A stretch of DNA of 64,000 nucleotides from Sphingobacterium sp. SGR-19 (GTDB lineage: Bacteria > Bacteroidota > Bacteroidia > Sphingobacteriales > Sphingobacteriaceae), in the NCBI RefSeq assembly GCF_011043555.1, contig NZ_JAAKGS010000008.1, positions 124,001 through 188,000 on the forward strand, written 5' to 3'. The translations under genes and the position numbers were made by a program. The notes under the pieces were generated by a model, which was given only the letters and a program-made list of their open reading frames with translations, was not told where the DNA came from and searched no databases. Below, one piece after another: positions 36,052 to 45,804 of the stretch. The number at the start of each line of letters is the position of its first letter. Within the stretch, counting starts at the first letter, position 1.

Positions 36052-37803
36052 ATGAACATGAAAAATATAATATGTTTATTAGCATGCCTTCCGTTACTTT
36101 TTGTTACGGGATGCGCTGATTTTCTGGAAGAAGAGAATCACTCGAAAATGACACCCGAATCGTTTAATACACCACAAGGGTTTGAACTTGGGTTGAACGG
36201 TGTATATGGCGGAATGAGAGCTTTTTACGGACCAATCAGCTCTATTCATATGTTAACTGTACCCGGCACGGATGAATTCTATAGCCGTGCTTCGGGCGAT
36301 ATTTATAATTTTGGAAATTATACAGCAAACTTCAAACCTAGTTCGGACTATATTTATTCCTATTGGAGATCGTCGTATACGTTGATTAATACGTGCAATG
36401 GTCTGGTACATTTTGGTGAAGACATGACGGGCATTACCGAAACTAAAAAAACAACCATGTTGGCAGAAGCCAGGTTCTTTAGGGCGTTGCTTTATTTCCG
36501 TTTGGTGCAATTTTTTGGCGATGTAACCTTGAACCGTACCTATAATGATGGAATTGTAAAAGAGGCTAAGCGTGACCCAATAGCCGATGTATACGACTTT
36601 GTTATCGAAGACCTGTTATATTGTACAACCTCTGGTAATTTGCCTGCCGGACCGAAAGATACCAGTCCGGGGCGTGTTACGCAGGCGTTAGCCCGCCATT
36701 TGTTGGCAAAAGTGTATCTTACACGAGGATGGAGTAGTGCATCCCAATCTACCGATTTCCAGAATGCATACGAAATAGCGACCGAACTGATTCAGGATAG
36801 CGGCCAAACAGGGGTTACACTTATGCCAAGATATGCAGATATCCATAAACCAGGCAATGAAAATAACCAGGAGATACTCTATAATGTACAGATGACAGAT
36901 GATCCGATTTACGGTGTGCCGCAAGCAGATGCGAACATCAATCATCTGAGCCATGTTTTTGTCGGGGGTTATTTTAATTTCAATGGTAGCGGTAATGTTC
37001 AACAAATAGAAGATGGACGTGTGTACGCGCGATATCACGGAACGAGCTGGCTATATAATGAAGCTTTCGGCGATATAGACAAAGACTCGCGCTATTATGC
37101 TACTTTCCAAAGCGAGTGGACGGCCCCAGTTGATTTTCAGAATAAAACACAGGAATTTTATGTGGGCAATAACAAGTATGCTGCCGTTAGAAATGGAACA
37201 AAAGGAGACCTTGCAGGTTATCTTCCTGGTAAAAATATGACCAAAGAGGAAATAGAGGCGGCGAATTACTATATACTTACGCCCGAAAACTACACCGATC
37301 CATCGTTTCCCACCATGAAGAAGTTTCTAGATCCAAATCGTGCGAGTCTCTCGTTCGACTCGCAACGTTCAATCATCGTATATCGTTTGGCCGAAACATA
37401 CCTTATAGCTGCTGAGGCCGCTTTTAAACTCGGTAATAATTCTACCAGCAATGGTGCGGCTTATTACATTAACGAACTTCGCAAAAGAGCTGCCTCGACA
37501 GAAGAATATGTGGATGACCTAATGATTACGGCCGCCGATATAACTATTGATTATATCCTGGATGAAAGAACACGCGAGCTTTGTGGAGAACAGTTACGCT
37601 GGCTCGACCTCGTTCGTACACAAAAATTGGTTGATCGCGTGCGGAAGCATGGGTTCTTCACTACAAAATGGACAAATCACACCCTTCCTAAAGATAATAT
37701 ACAGGATTTCCATGTGTTACGACCCATTCCGCAGAAGCAAATCGAGTCGGTCATTGCAGGAGATCCGTATCCGCAACAGCCTGATGGGTGGGATAATTTG
37801 TAA
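36052..37803 (+). CDS. SusD-like outer-membrane lipoprotein (PUL 2)
   Basis: The protein has 583 residues with lipobox LLFVTGCAD (Cys near residue 21). SusD blocks are GFELGLNGVYGGMRAFYG, GTDEFYSR, ARFFRALLYFRLVQFFGDV, RLAETYLIAAEAAFKLGN, DERTRELCGEQLRWLDLVRTQ and VLRPIPQKQIE. It lies 7 nt after SusC. It resembles the PUL 1 SusD (11535-13178) more than the other two, including GTDEF and the C-terminal LRWLDLVRT type motif, so the two may bind related glycans. Confidence 0.96.
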   Translation: MNMKNIICLLACLPLLFVTGCADFLEEENHSKMTPESFNTPQGFELGLNGVYGGMRAFYGPISSIHMLTVPGTDEFYSRASGDIYNFGNYTANFKPSSDYIYSYWRSSYTLINTCNGLVHFGEDMTGITETKKTTMLAEARFFRALLYFRLVQFFGDVTLNRTYNDGIVKEAKRDPIADVYDFVIEDLLYCTTSGNLPAGPKDTSPGRVTQALARHLLAKVYLTRGWSSASQSTDFQNAYEIATELIQDSGQTGVTLMPRYADIHKPGNENNQEILYNVQMTDDPIYGVPQADANINHLSHVFVGGYFNFNGSGNVQQIEDGRVYARYHGTSWLYNEAFGDIDKDSRYYATFQSEWTAPVDFQNKTQEFYVGNNKYAAVRNGTKGDLAGYLPGKNMTKEEIEAANYYILTPENYTDPSFPTMKKFLDPNRASLSFDSQRSIIVYRLAETYLIAAEAAFKLGNNSTSNGAAYYINELRKRAASTEEYVDDLMITAADITIDYILDERTRELCGEQLRWLDLVRTQKLVDRVRKHGFFTTKWTNHTLPKDNIQDFHVLRPIPQKQIESVIAGDPYPQQPDGWDNL

Positions 37804-37837
37804 TAATAGAGATGATGTTAAAAACAAAAATAAATAG

Positions 37838-38521
37838 ATGAAACTAATCGGGATAATTTGCAGTCTGCTGCTATCTCTTTCTGCTTTTTGTCAATCTCGC
37901 ATGATAGAACAATTGAAAAAAGGTAAAGCACAACATATCGTCGTGTATGGCACCAGTCTGTCCAGTGGAGGAAACGGAAAGGCATGGATGGATGTGGTTT
38001 CAGCATGTATAGAAGACCGGTTTGGTAACAACCTCGTCAGCTATACGCTTGCTGGTAAGGGCGGAATGTGGTCGGTTTGGGGCGTAAAAAATTTCGAAGA
38101 TAGTGTCATTGCCAAAAAGCCGGATGCCGTGTTTATAGAATTCGGTATGAACGACGCGTTTAAAGAATACGGGACATCGGTTGCGCTTGCTAAATTGAAT
38201 CTGGAATATATGATTGACCGCGTACGGCTTTATAGCGATTCCTGTGACATCTTTTTACAGGTGATGAATATGCCTATAGGAAAATCTGCTACTTTTAGAC
38301 CCGATCTATCCGCGTATTATGCGATGTATCGGGACGTTGCGCGGGAGAAAGGGGTTATGCTTATTGACCATTACGCCAATTGGCAGACTATCCTAGATCA
38401 GGGAGAGGAGACTTTCAGGCAATACGTTCCGGATGGCTTACATCCCAATAAGAAGGGAGGAGAAAAGGTCATCGCACCGAAGATATTAGAATTTTTAAAC
38501 TTAAGTGTAAAAGATAAATAG
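37838..38521 (+). CDS. SGNH/GDSL-family hydrolase, probable carbohydrate esterase
   Basis: The protein has 227 residues with a signal peptide (ICSLLLSLSAFCQ). SGNH blocks are present: the nucleophile block GTSLSSGGN (Ser near residue 37), the Gly block GKGGMWS, the Asn block FGMNDAF and the final DGLHPNKKGG with the Asp-x-x-His dyad. Such enzymes in PULs commonly remove acetyl or other acyl esters from polysaccharides. It is encoded 34 nt after SusD and 5 nt before the FAD oxidoreductase, so it is part of the PUL 2 operon. The acyl group cannot be assigned. Confidence 0.88.
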   Translation: MKLIGIICSLLLSLSAFCQSRMIEQLKKGKAQHIVVYGTSLSSGGNGKAWMDVVSACIEDRFGNNLVSYTLAGKGGMWSVWGVKNFEDSVIAKKPDAVFIEFGMNDAFKEYGTSVALAKLNLEYMIDRVRLYSDSCDIFLQVMNMPIGKSATFRPDLSAYYAMYRDVAREKGVMLIDHYANWQTILDQGEETFRQYVPDGLHPNKKGGEKVIAPKILEFLNLSVKDK

Positions 38522-38526
38522 AAAGC

Positions 38527-40173
38527 ATGAGGAAAACACTATTGGCTGTGGTTATCATAGGACTGCTTGTTTCTTGTAACCGATCGCGTTCAAATGAATA
38601 TCAGGCAGACCTGATTATCTACGGTGGTACATCAGCCGCCATCACGGCGGCTGTACAGGCTAAGCAGTCCGGAAAAACGGTGATTGTCGTATCACCGGAC
38701 AAACACTTGGGCGGACTATCGTCGGGTGGGCTAGGGTTTACGGATACAGGCGATAAATCGGTCATCGGAGGGTTGGCACGTGATTTCTATCATCGTGTGT
38801 ATCAACACTATCAAGATAGCAGCGCATGGCGTTGGCAAGCGCGGTCGGAATATGGTAATAAAGGGCAAGGAACCCCCGCCATAGATGGTAATGAGCGTAC
38901 GATGTGGATATTCGAACCTCACGTAGCTGAACAGGTATTCGAGGATTATGTAAAGGAATACGGACTAGAGGTCTGGCGTGATGAGTGGTTGGACAGAGAG
39001 AATGGTGTGGTGAAGGAAGGAGATCGTATCGTCTCTATAACGACGCTCAGTGGAAAAACATTTAAAGGAAAGATGTTTATCGACGCGACTTACGAGGGGG
39101 ATTTGATGGCTGCTGCAGGTGTGAGCTACCATGTTGGACGCGAGGCAAATAGTGTATATGGAGAGAAATGGAATGGGATACAGACGGGTGTGTTACACCA
39201 CGACCATTGGTTTAAGAGCGACATTAGCCCGTATGTAATACCGGATGATCGCACGAGCGGACTCCTATATGGGGTTTCAGCAGAAGATCCGGGTATCTAT
39301 GGAGAGGGCGATCATCGTTTGCAGGCTTATTGCTTCCGGATGTGTTTAAGTAATCATCCAGATAATCGTGTGCCTTTTCCGAAACCGGCTAATTATAAAC
39401 CGGAGAACTACGAGCTACTCGCCCGGGTGTTCGCATCGGGATGGCGGGAAACTTTTCGGAAGTTTGATTCCGTGCCTAACCGTAAAACGGATACGAATAA
39501 TCATGGCCCCTTTAGCACCGACTTCATCGGCATGAATTACGATTATCCGGAAGCGAGTTACGAGCGGCGTAGAGAGATCATAAAAGAACATGAAGAATAT
39601 CAAAAAGGACTGCTATATTTCATGGCAAACGATCCGAAAATACCGTCCGATGTGCGGAAAGAAATGGCGCAATGGGGATTGGCGAGAGATGAATTTACCG
39701 ACAACGGCAACTGGCCACATCAGCTCTATATCAGAGAGGCCCGTCGGATGGTGGGGCAGCACGTCATGACAGAACATGATACGTTTAGCGAAAGTGAGAT
39801 TGCTGATCCTGTGGGAATGGGGTCTTATGCCCTTGATTCGCATAATGTACAACGGTATGTAAAGGCCGACGGTTATGTCCAGAATGAGGGCGACATCGGT
39901 GTGAAACCAAAAAAAGGCCCTTATAAAATATCGTATGGTTCCCTGGTGCCTCAAAAAGAAGAGTGTACAAACTTACTGGTTCCAGTATGTGTTTCGAGTT
40001 CCCATATCGCTTTTGGAAGTATCCGTATGGAACCTGTGTTCATGATATTAGGACAAAGTGCGGCTTTAGCGGCGTCTTTGGCTATTGACAACGGCACCGG
40101 AGTCCAGGATGTTTCTTACGAGGCGCTTGAAAAGTTACTGGTAGAAAATAAACAGGTATTGTCAAAACCATAA
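38527..40173 (+). CDS. FAD-dependent oxidoreductase lipoprotein (FAD_oxidored family)
   Basis: The protein has 548 residues with lipobox LLVSC (Cys near residue 17). The dinucleotide-binding motif DLIIYGGTSAAITAAVQA is followed by GGLSSGGLGFTDTG. The adenine-side GKMFIDATYEGDLMAAAG and the C-terminal SSSHIAFGSIRMEPVFMILGQ complete the FAD_oxidored (PF12831) pattern. Family members are often annotated as xanthan-lyase-associated or hypothetical FAD proteins in polysaccharide loci; no secure reaction is known to me. A lipid-anchored flavoprotein would need either folded export or FAD acquisition outside, which is unusual. It sits between the GDSL esterase and the GMC dehydrogenase pair. Confidence 0.85.
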   Translation: MRKTLLAVVIIGLLVSCNRSRSNEYQADLIIYGGTSAAITAAVQAKQSGKTVIVVSPDKHLGGLSSGGLGFTDTGDKSVIGGLARDFYHRVYQHYQDSSAWRWQARSEYGNKGQGTPAIDGNERTMWIFEPHVAEQVFEDYVKEYGLEVWRDEWLDRENGVVKEGDRIVSITTLSGKTFKGKMFIDATYEGDLMAAAGVSYHVGREANSVYGEKWNGIQTGVLHHDHWFKSDISPYVIPDDRTSGLLYGVSAEDPGIYGEGDHRLQAYCFRMCLSNHPDNRVPFPKPANYKPENYELLARVFASGWRETFRKFDSVPNRKTDTNNHGPFSTDFIGMNYDYPEASYERRREIIKEHEEYQKGLLYFMANDPKIPSDVRKEMAQWGLARDEFTDNGNWPHQLYIREARRMVGQHVMTEHDTFSESEIADPVGMGSYALDSHNVQRYVKADGYVQNEGDIGVKPKKGPYKISYGSLVPQKEECTNLLVPVCVSSSHIAFGSIRMEPVFMILGQSAALAASLAIDNGTGVQDVSYEALEKLLVENKQVLSKP

Positions 40174-40222
40174 TCATTATATTTACGCTTTGGAGCTATC
40201 CAACATTAGATTTTTAAAACGC

Positions 40223-40756
40223 ATGAATGTAGACGTGATCAATAGAAGAGCCGCAATTCGTAGATTGTTATTCATCGCTGGGGGAACACTGTTACTCCCT
40301 GCTTGTTATCGCCAATCAGGCAAAACTACGATTGAATTAAATCATCTGGTAATAGAGGAGGAACAGGAGGACTTACTGGCTGAATTGGTAGAAACGATTA
40401 TTCCATCTTCTGATACACCAGGAGGAAAGGAATTGTTATTGCACCTTTTCGTTTTAAAAATGGTCGATGATTGCCATAGTCCGGAAGATCAAGAAGCTTT
40501 TATTACAGGATTGAGCACTTTTTCTACCTACTCACGCGAGCTAATGGGACAAGATTTTATGAAATTGGCAGTCGATAAGCGTCTTGTTTTCTTAGAATCG
40601 TTGAAAGAAGTAGAAAACGAGGAAGTAAAGCGGTTTTATGGGATTACCAAGCGTCGAACTATACAGGGATATACGAATTCGAAATACGTGATGACAGACT
40701 TGAAAAAATATGAGCTTGTCCCTGGAAGATATAACGGCTATTTTAAAATGACCTGA
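40223..40756 (+). CDS. Gluconate 2-dehydrogenase subunit 3-like protein with Tat signal
   Basis: From ATG 40223 the protein has 177 residues; the frame extends to a TTG at 40190 without added features. NRRAAIRRLLFIAGGTLLLPAC combines a twin-arginine-type signal with a possible lipobox. The rest matches the small subunit of gluconate-2-dehydrogenase type enzymes (LVIEEEQEDLLAELVETIIPSS, CHSPEDQEAFITGL, YTNSKYVMTDL). In known systems this small subunit carries the Tat signal for both itself and the GMC flavoprotein, which has none. The GMC partner follows 117 nt downstream. A cytochrome subunit, present in several homologues, is not found here. Confidence 0.85.
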   Translation: MNVDVINRRAAIRRLLFIAGGTLLLPACYRQSGKTTIELNHLVIEEEQEDLLAELVETIIPSSDTPGGKELLLHLFVLKMVDDCHSPEDQEAFITGLSTFSTYSRELMGQDFMKLAVDKRLVFLESLKEVENEEVKRFYGITKRRTIQGYTNSKYVMTDLKKYELVPGRYNGYFKMT

Positions 40757-40772
40757 TCGCTCAGCGGTCAGG
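40752..40772 (+). terminator. Short hairpin between dehydrogenase subunit genes
   Basis: CCTGATCGCT (40752-40761) can pair with AGCGGTCAGG (40763-40772) with one G-T pair and a very tight loop. It overlaps the stop codon and is followed by GATTAGTTTTGG. It may be a weak terminator or an attenuator that lowers expression of the GMC gene relative to the small subunit. Confidence 0.35.
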
Positions 40773-40873
40773 GATTAGTTTTGGTGCTCCCCTGAAAATA
40801 TACGAAATTTTTAGAGGCGAAAGCGCGGCTATAGCGGAGATTAAAAAGAAAATTAGAGAGAATACGTAAAAGA

Positions 40874-42592
40874 ATGGCAAACTTAAATATAGATAGTGTG
40901 AAGACACGCACATTTGATGCGATTGTCATTGGTTCGGGAGCAAGTGGCGGATGGGCGGCAAAGGAGTTTACCGAAAAAGGTCTGAAGACACTCGTTCTTG
41001 AGCGAGGACGAGACGTCGTCCATGTTAAAGACTATCCGACAACGAACTTATATCCATATGAACTTGAGCACCGGAACGAAATAACCTATGCGGATAAACA
41101 AGCGAATCCTATTGCTAATAGGTGTTATGCATATAGAGAGGATACAAAGCATTTCTTTGTGAAAGACGAGGAGCATCCCTATATTCAGGAAAAAGATTTT
41201 GATTGGATAAGAGGGTATCAGGTAGGTGGAAAATCACTGCTTTGGGCAAGACAAACACAGCGTTGGAGTGCCTATGATTTTGAAGGACCTGCTCGTGATG
41301 GTTTTGCCATAGATTGGCCTATCCGATATCAGGATATCGATCCCTGGTATAGTTATGTAGAGCGTTTTGTCGGTATTGCCGGTAACAAAGATGGGTTATA
41401 TACGTTGCCGGATGGCGACTTTTTACCTGGTTATCCTTTGAATGCTGTAGAGGACTATTTTCGCCAATCGGTTCATAAAAATTTTAAAGGCAGACATGTA
41501 ATCAGTGCACGATGCGCCCACCTTTCGGAACCACAACCTATCCATATTCAGCAGGGGCGTGTAAAGTGTCAGAACCGGGTGTTGTGCCAGCGCGGCTGTC
41601 CCTTTGGAGGCTATTTCAGTAGCAATGCGTCTACGATTCCGTGGGCGCAGAAGACGGGAAACTTAACATTGCGTCCACATTCTGTTGTGCATTCTATATT
41701 ATATGATCAGGAATCTGGGAAGGCTAACGGTGTAAAAGTCATTGATACCGAATCGCTGGAAGAAATAGATTTTTTTGCCAACGTGATTTTTGTCAACGCT
41801 TCAGCATTGAACACAAACTTGATCCTGCTTAATTCAAAGTCTGATCGTTTTCCGGAGGGCTTAGGAAACGACAACGGACTAATGGGCAAGTACATTGCTT
41901 TTCACAATTACACAGCGCGGATCAGCGCAGAATACGATGGCTTGCTGGAATACCGGACCGATGGACGGAATCCCGCTGGCGGTGGGTACATTCCGAACTT
42001 CCGTAATGTTGACCGTCAGGAAACAGATTTTTTGCGGGGATGGGCGGCAACATTTGGTGCTGGCCGTTCACCGATCCGGGATACCGATGGGGTAGGAGAT
42101 GGACTCAAAAAGGAATTGCTCCATGATTCCAAATGGAGTAATTGGCGAGTCCATTCCCACATGATGGGAGAGACCATCCCGAAAGAAGAAAACCGGGTTT
42201 GGCTCGATACTGGTAAAACAGATAAATGGGGTATACCGCTCCTGCATATTGATGTCGACTATGCGGAGGATGACTGGCTGCGTCGAAAAGATTACTATCA
42301 GCAGATGACAAGCATGTTTGAGGCAGCGGGATTTACGAATATCCGGACACAGGATGACGGACGTAGGCCGGGCAATGATATCCACGAGATGGGGGGGGTC
42401 CGAATGGGACACGATCCCAAAACATCGCTGTTGAATAAATGGAACCAATTGCACCTCTGCAAAAATGTTTACGTCACGGATGGTGCGTGTATGACCTCGA
42501 CAGCTACACAAAACCCGACATTAACGTATATGGCACTTACAGCAAGGGCGGTTGATCATGCGGTAAAATCACTGAAAAGCGGTGAACTGTAG
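40874..42592 (+). CDS. GMC-family FAD-dependent sugar dehydrogenase (large subunit)
   Basis: The protein has 572 residues without its own signal peptide. The FAD-binding motif FDAIVIGSGASGGWAAKE is at residues 14-32. RGYQVGGKSLLWARQTQRWS is the GMC signature block. NRVLCQRGCPFGGYFSSN contains cysteines typical of the gluconate/glucoside dehydrogenase branch. HEMGGVRMG and TDGACMTSTATQNPTLTYMALTARA form the C-terminal active site, with the His of HEMGG a candidate for catalysis. With the subunit upstream it resembles gluconate 2-dehydrogenases and the lactose/glucoside 3-dehydrogenases (LacA-LacB type). Given the DUF1080 and Gfo/Idh/MocA genes nearby, 3-oxidation of glycosides is a reasonable proposal, but gluconate-type oxidation is not excluded. 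Confidence 0.88.
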   Translation: MANLNIDSVKTRTFDAIVIGSGASGGWAAKEFTEKGLKTLVLERGRDVVHVKDYPTTNLYPYELEHRNEITYADKQANPIANRCYAYREDTKHFFVKDEEHPYIQEKDFDWIRGYQVGGKSLLWARQTQRWSAYDFEGPARDGFAIDWPIRYQDIDPWYSYVERFVGIAGNKDGLYTLPDGDFLPGYPLNAVEDYFRQSVHKNFKGRHVISARCAHLSEPQPIHIQQGRVKCQNRVLCQRGCPFGGYFSSNASTIPWAQKTGNLTLRPHSVVHSILYDQESGKANGVKVIDTESLEEIDFFANVIFVNASALNTNLILLNSKSDRFPEGLGNDNGLMGKYIAFHNYTARISAEYDGLLEYRTDGRNPAGGGYIPNFRNVDRQETDFLRGWAATFGAGRSPIRDTDGVGDGLKKELLHDSKWSNWRVHSHMMGETIPKEENRVWLDTGKTDKWGIPLLHIDVDYAEDDWLRRKDYYQQMTSMFEAAGFTNIRTQDDGRRPGNDIHEMGGVRMGHDPKTSLLNKWNQLHLCKNVYVTDGACMTSTATQNPTLTYMALTARAVDHAVKSLKSGEL

Positions 42593-42620
42593 GTGGGGCA
42601 AATAATTAAACGCCATGCAT

Positions 42621-45600
42621 TTAAAAGGGGGTAGTTATTTGTTCCTCCTCTTGCAGTGGTAACGTGAGTATAAAGATGTTTGCGCCTTCTTCTACACACA
42701 TGTAGAGTGTGCCGCCATGAAGCTCAGCGAGTGATCTGGCAAGTGACAGACCCAAACCTGTGCCTTCAGCCTTACCAATATGTGTCGCCGATCTATGGAA
42801 GGGTTTGAAGATGTCTTCCATATCCTCCGATGGAACCAGACTTCCATTATTCCGGAATGTGATATTCAGCTGCTTGTTGGCTACTACTTCCGTTGATATA
42901 TGGATATAGTCCTGGGTATACTTTATTGCATTGCTTAATAAGTTGGATACAATTTTGGAAACCGTTTCTTTGTCGAGTATTAATGGCTCCGGCGCACTTA
43001 AATGCCAGAATATTTTAATGCCTTTGTAATGGATGAGTGTAATATTATCCGAAACGATTTCCTTTAGAAGTTGATTGATATTCACGGATGTAAAATATAA
43101 TTTAAAACTATCCGATTCCATTTTTCTGAAATCCAACAATTGATTGGTCATTAAGACCAATTTATTGGTGTTTCGTTCTATTGTGTGCAACCACTTGAGT
43201 AACGGCGACTGTTCATCTATTCTAAACATGATCTTTCGTAATGGCGCTTTTATTAACATAAGAGGTGTTTTAATGTCGTGTGCGATATTGGTAAAGAAAT
43301 CGATCTTCGCTTTGTATAGTACCCTTTCCCGATGAATTTTAAGTGCTTCGAGACGCTTTCTATTTTTCTCCTTTACGTTTCTATCATAAGACCAGATGAT
43401 AAATCCAATAAAGGATAGTAGCGCCAACGCATACAGTATGTGGGCAATCGGTGATCGCCAAATAGACGGGTGAATAGTAATGTTTAGCGCTTTTTCAACG
43501 GAAAGCGGAGTGCCATCGATTTCTGTCAATTGTACACGAAGCGTGTATTTGCCTGCCGGCACCTGTGTGAAATAAGCGGTATTACTGTTCTTCAGCGTAA
43601 TCCAATTTTTATCATATCCATCAAGCTTATATCGATATACCTTTGATTGTGGTGAGAGGAACGTCATAGCGGCAAACTCGATACTGAAAGTCGATTGATC
43701 GTGTTCTAGGTTAAGAGAATGCGTATAGGCAATAGCCCTACTTAAAATAGTATTGGGGTTGGATGCTAGTACTTCTTTGTGTTGTACATGCAAACTGGTA
43801 AAATAAATAGGAATTTGTTGAGGAGTAGAATGGTGTTGAATAAGCTTAGGGTTGAATCTGATCATCCCTCCCGTCGCGCCAAAATAGATATATTTATTCG
43901 TGTCTTCAAATACCGAGTTGTAATTAAATTGTAGCCCGATTACGCCTCTTTCTTTGTTATATATTTGCATGCTACCGGTTTTTGTATGATAGCTGACAAG
44001 TCCATGTGATGTCGATATCCATAGGGTGTTAAAAGCATCTTCGGTAAACGCTAGGATTTGGTTGCTGGGTAGGCCTTGAGCTGTGGTGATCCTGGTGAAA
44101 TTGTCATTATTTTCGTTCAAAACAGCAATACCATTTTCTGTGGCTACCCATATTGCTCCTGTTGAGAGTTCACGAATATGGTTTACCCTGTTGCTATTTA
44201 ACGAATGCGGCTGTTGCGTGTTATGGGTATATATGCGCGTTTGATCAACTGCGGGATCATATTTAAAAAGTCCATCCCGCCAGGTACCAAACCAGATGTT
44301 GCCTTGTGAATCTTCAAAAATGGTTGTATAAAAAATATAATGGGGAACTTTTTCAAAAACGCTGAAAGTCCGGGTTTGGAGGTTAAAAATATGGAGGCCT
44401 CGCCCTGTCGCCAGATAAATGATACCCGCTCGTGTTTTATATATATAATAGATAAAATTATTACCTAAAGTTCCACCTGTATTATGGCTATCGTAATGTG
44501 CTATTACCTCTCGTCGCCGGACATCAAATAAATCCAGCCCTTTGTCAAAAGTGCCGATTAATAAAGTGTCGCCTATCAATAACAAGCCATGGATATTGTC
44601 ATGAGATAGTCCGTCTGCAGCCCCGTAGTGTTTAAAAGTACCAAGATCTGGATTCCAGCAACTGATCCCTTTATCTTCAGTGCCTATCCAAATATTTCCG
44701 TACTGATCCTCAACCATCTCTCGTACAGCATATCCGAGAATAGACGGTTTTTGGTTTCGGGGAAATATTTTTTCAAATAAATCCAGCTGGGGATGATAGT
44801 AATTTAAACCGCCAAAATAAGTGCCTGCCCATAATCCTCCTTCGTGATCTTGACATAAGGTATATACGGCGTTGTCTGAAAGGCTCCAAGGATTGTCATG
44901 TTCGTGATAGAGTCTTTGGGTGATGCCTGTTTTCGTATTGTATATAAATATTCCCGATTCGGTGGCTACCCAATATTCTTGATTGATGTGGAGGATATCC
45001 CGAACGAAAAGATTATTGTTTTCGGCATTCGTCTCTAGAATATGCTCAACAGATAGATCATGTGGTGAAATGCGTAATAATCCATGGTTTCTTGTCCCCA
45101 CTAAAATATAACCTTGTTGATCCGTATAAAGTTGCTGAACCCAGATATCTTTTGTACCGAGTGCTTCATTTAGATTAAGAGACTGTCGGCTGTGAACACA
45201 GGTCAATAAGCCTAGGTGACTGGCGTACCACGCTTTGCCATCTGCATCTATCGTGAGTGCAGAAACAAAAAAATCTCCTGGTTCGGTCAATTGCTGCAGT
45301 TGATTGGATACAGGTGTATAACGATATAAAGTGAGATTGGCAACAAACCATATTTGTTCTTTGTTGTCTGTCCGGATAGATAAAACTTCACCACGTATAT
45401 TGTCCCGGAAAATCTGGAATTGTTCTTTTTCTTTGTCAAAAATATAAATTCCCTGATCGGTCCCTACCCAGATTGTGTGATCTCTATACACTAAAAGCTG
45501 TCGGATGAAGTTGCTCTCCAATCCATTCTGTACAGCAGGGTCGCTCTGGTAAACTTTGAACTGGTTGCCATCAAACCGATTTAAACCGTTTTTGCTTCCG

Positions 45601-45764
45601 AACCATAGAAAACCATCGTCGTCTTGTACAGCACATGAGATGAAGTTGTTCGATAATCCTTGATCTACCTGATAATGATTGAAGTAATATTGCTGGCCGT
45701 ACACCGGTGAAAAGTGCAACAAGCTGATGAAAAACAGAACGATATATTTTTGGGTATCCGACAT
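42621..45764 (-). CDS. Propeller-domain sensor histidine kinase (sensor half of a split HTCS)
   Basis: From ATG 45764 the protein has 1047 residues; a GTG two codons earlier is possible. A signal peptide is followed by a periplasmic sensor of many two-component propeller repeats (for example VQDDDGFLWFGSKNGLNRFDG, EDQYGNIWIGTEDKGI, EDSQGNIWFGTWRDGLF) to about residue 690. A Y_Y_Y domain (YRYKLDGYDKNWITLK), a membrane helix (ILYALALLSFIGFIIW), HisKA with the H-box FFTNIAHDIKTPLMLI, and HATPase_c with NLLSNAIKYT and GTGLGLSLARSLAELHGG follow. It ends there: the REC and AraC domains found in ordinary hybrid two-component systems are in the separate gene upstream (45805-46608), 40 nt away. It likely senses an oligosaccharide released from the PUL 1/3 glycan. 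Confidence 0.94.
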   Translation of the reverse strand: MSDTQKYIVLFFISLLHFSPVYGQQYYFNHYQVDQGLSNNFISCAVQDDDGFLWFGSKNGLNRFDGNQFKVYQSDPAVQNGLESNFIRQLLVYRDHTIWVGTDQGIYIFDKEKEQFQIFRDNIRGEVLSIRTDNKEQIWFVANLTLYRYTPVSNQLQQLTEPGDFFVSALTIDADGKAWYASHLGLLTCVHSRQSLNLNEALGTKDIWVQQLYTDQQGYILVGTRNHGLLRISPHDLSVEHILETNAENNNLFVRDILHINQEYWVATESGIFIYNTKTGITQRLYHEHDNPWSLSDNAVYTLCQDHEGGLWAGTYFGGLNYYHPQLDLFEKIFPRNQKPSILGYAVREMVEDQYGNIWIGTEDKGISCWNPDLGTFKHYGAADGLSHDNIHGLLLIGDTLLIGTFDKGLDLFDVRRREVIAHYDSHNTGGTLGNNFIYYIYKTRAGIIYLATGRGLHIFNLQTRTFSVFEKVPHYIFYTTIFEDSQGNIWFGTWRDGLFKYDPAVDQTRIYTHNTQQPHSLNSNRVNHIRELSTGAIWVATENGIAVLNENNDNFTRITTAQGLPSNQILAFTEDAFNTLWISTSHGLVSYHTKTGSMQIYNKERGVIGLQFNYNSVFEDTNKYIYFGATGGMIRFNPKLIQHHSTPQQIPIYFTSLHVQHKEVLASNPNTILSRAIAYTHSLNLEHDQSTFSIEFAAMTFLSPQSKVYRYKLDGYDKNWITLKNSNTAYFTQVPAGKYTLRVQLTEIDGTPLSVEKALNITIHPSIWRSPIAHILYALALLSFIGFIIWSYDRNVKEKNRKRLEALKIHRERVLYKAKIDFFTNIAHDIKTPLMLIKAPLRKIMFRIDEQSPLLKWLHTIERNTNKLVLMTNQLLDFRKMESDSFKLYFTSVNINQLLKEIVSDNITLIHYKGIKIFWHLSAPEPLILDKETVSKIVSNLLSNAIKYTQDYIHISTEVVANKQLNITFRNNGSLVPSEDMEDIFKPFHRSATHIGKAEGTGLGLSLARSLAELHGGTLYMCVEEGANIFILTLPLQEEEQITTPF

Positions 45765-45804
45765 AACCACGATTTATCACATATTATTTTGAATGATTAT
45801 AGCC

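Noticed and set aside
42068..42511. A 147-codon minus-strand frame inside the GMC gene
   Set aside because: It mirrors the conserved C-terminal GMC region and has no independent support.
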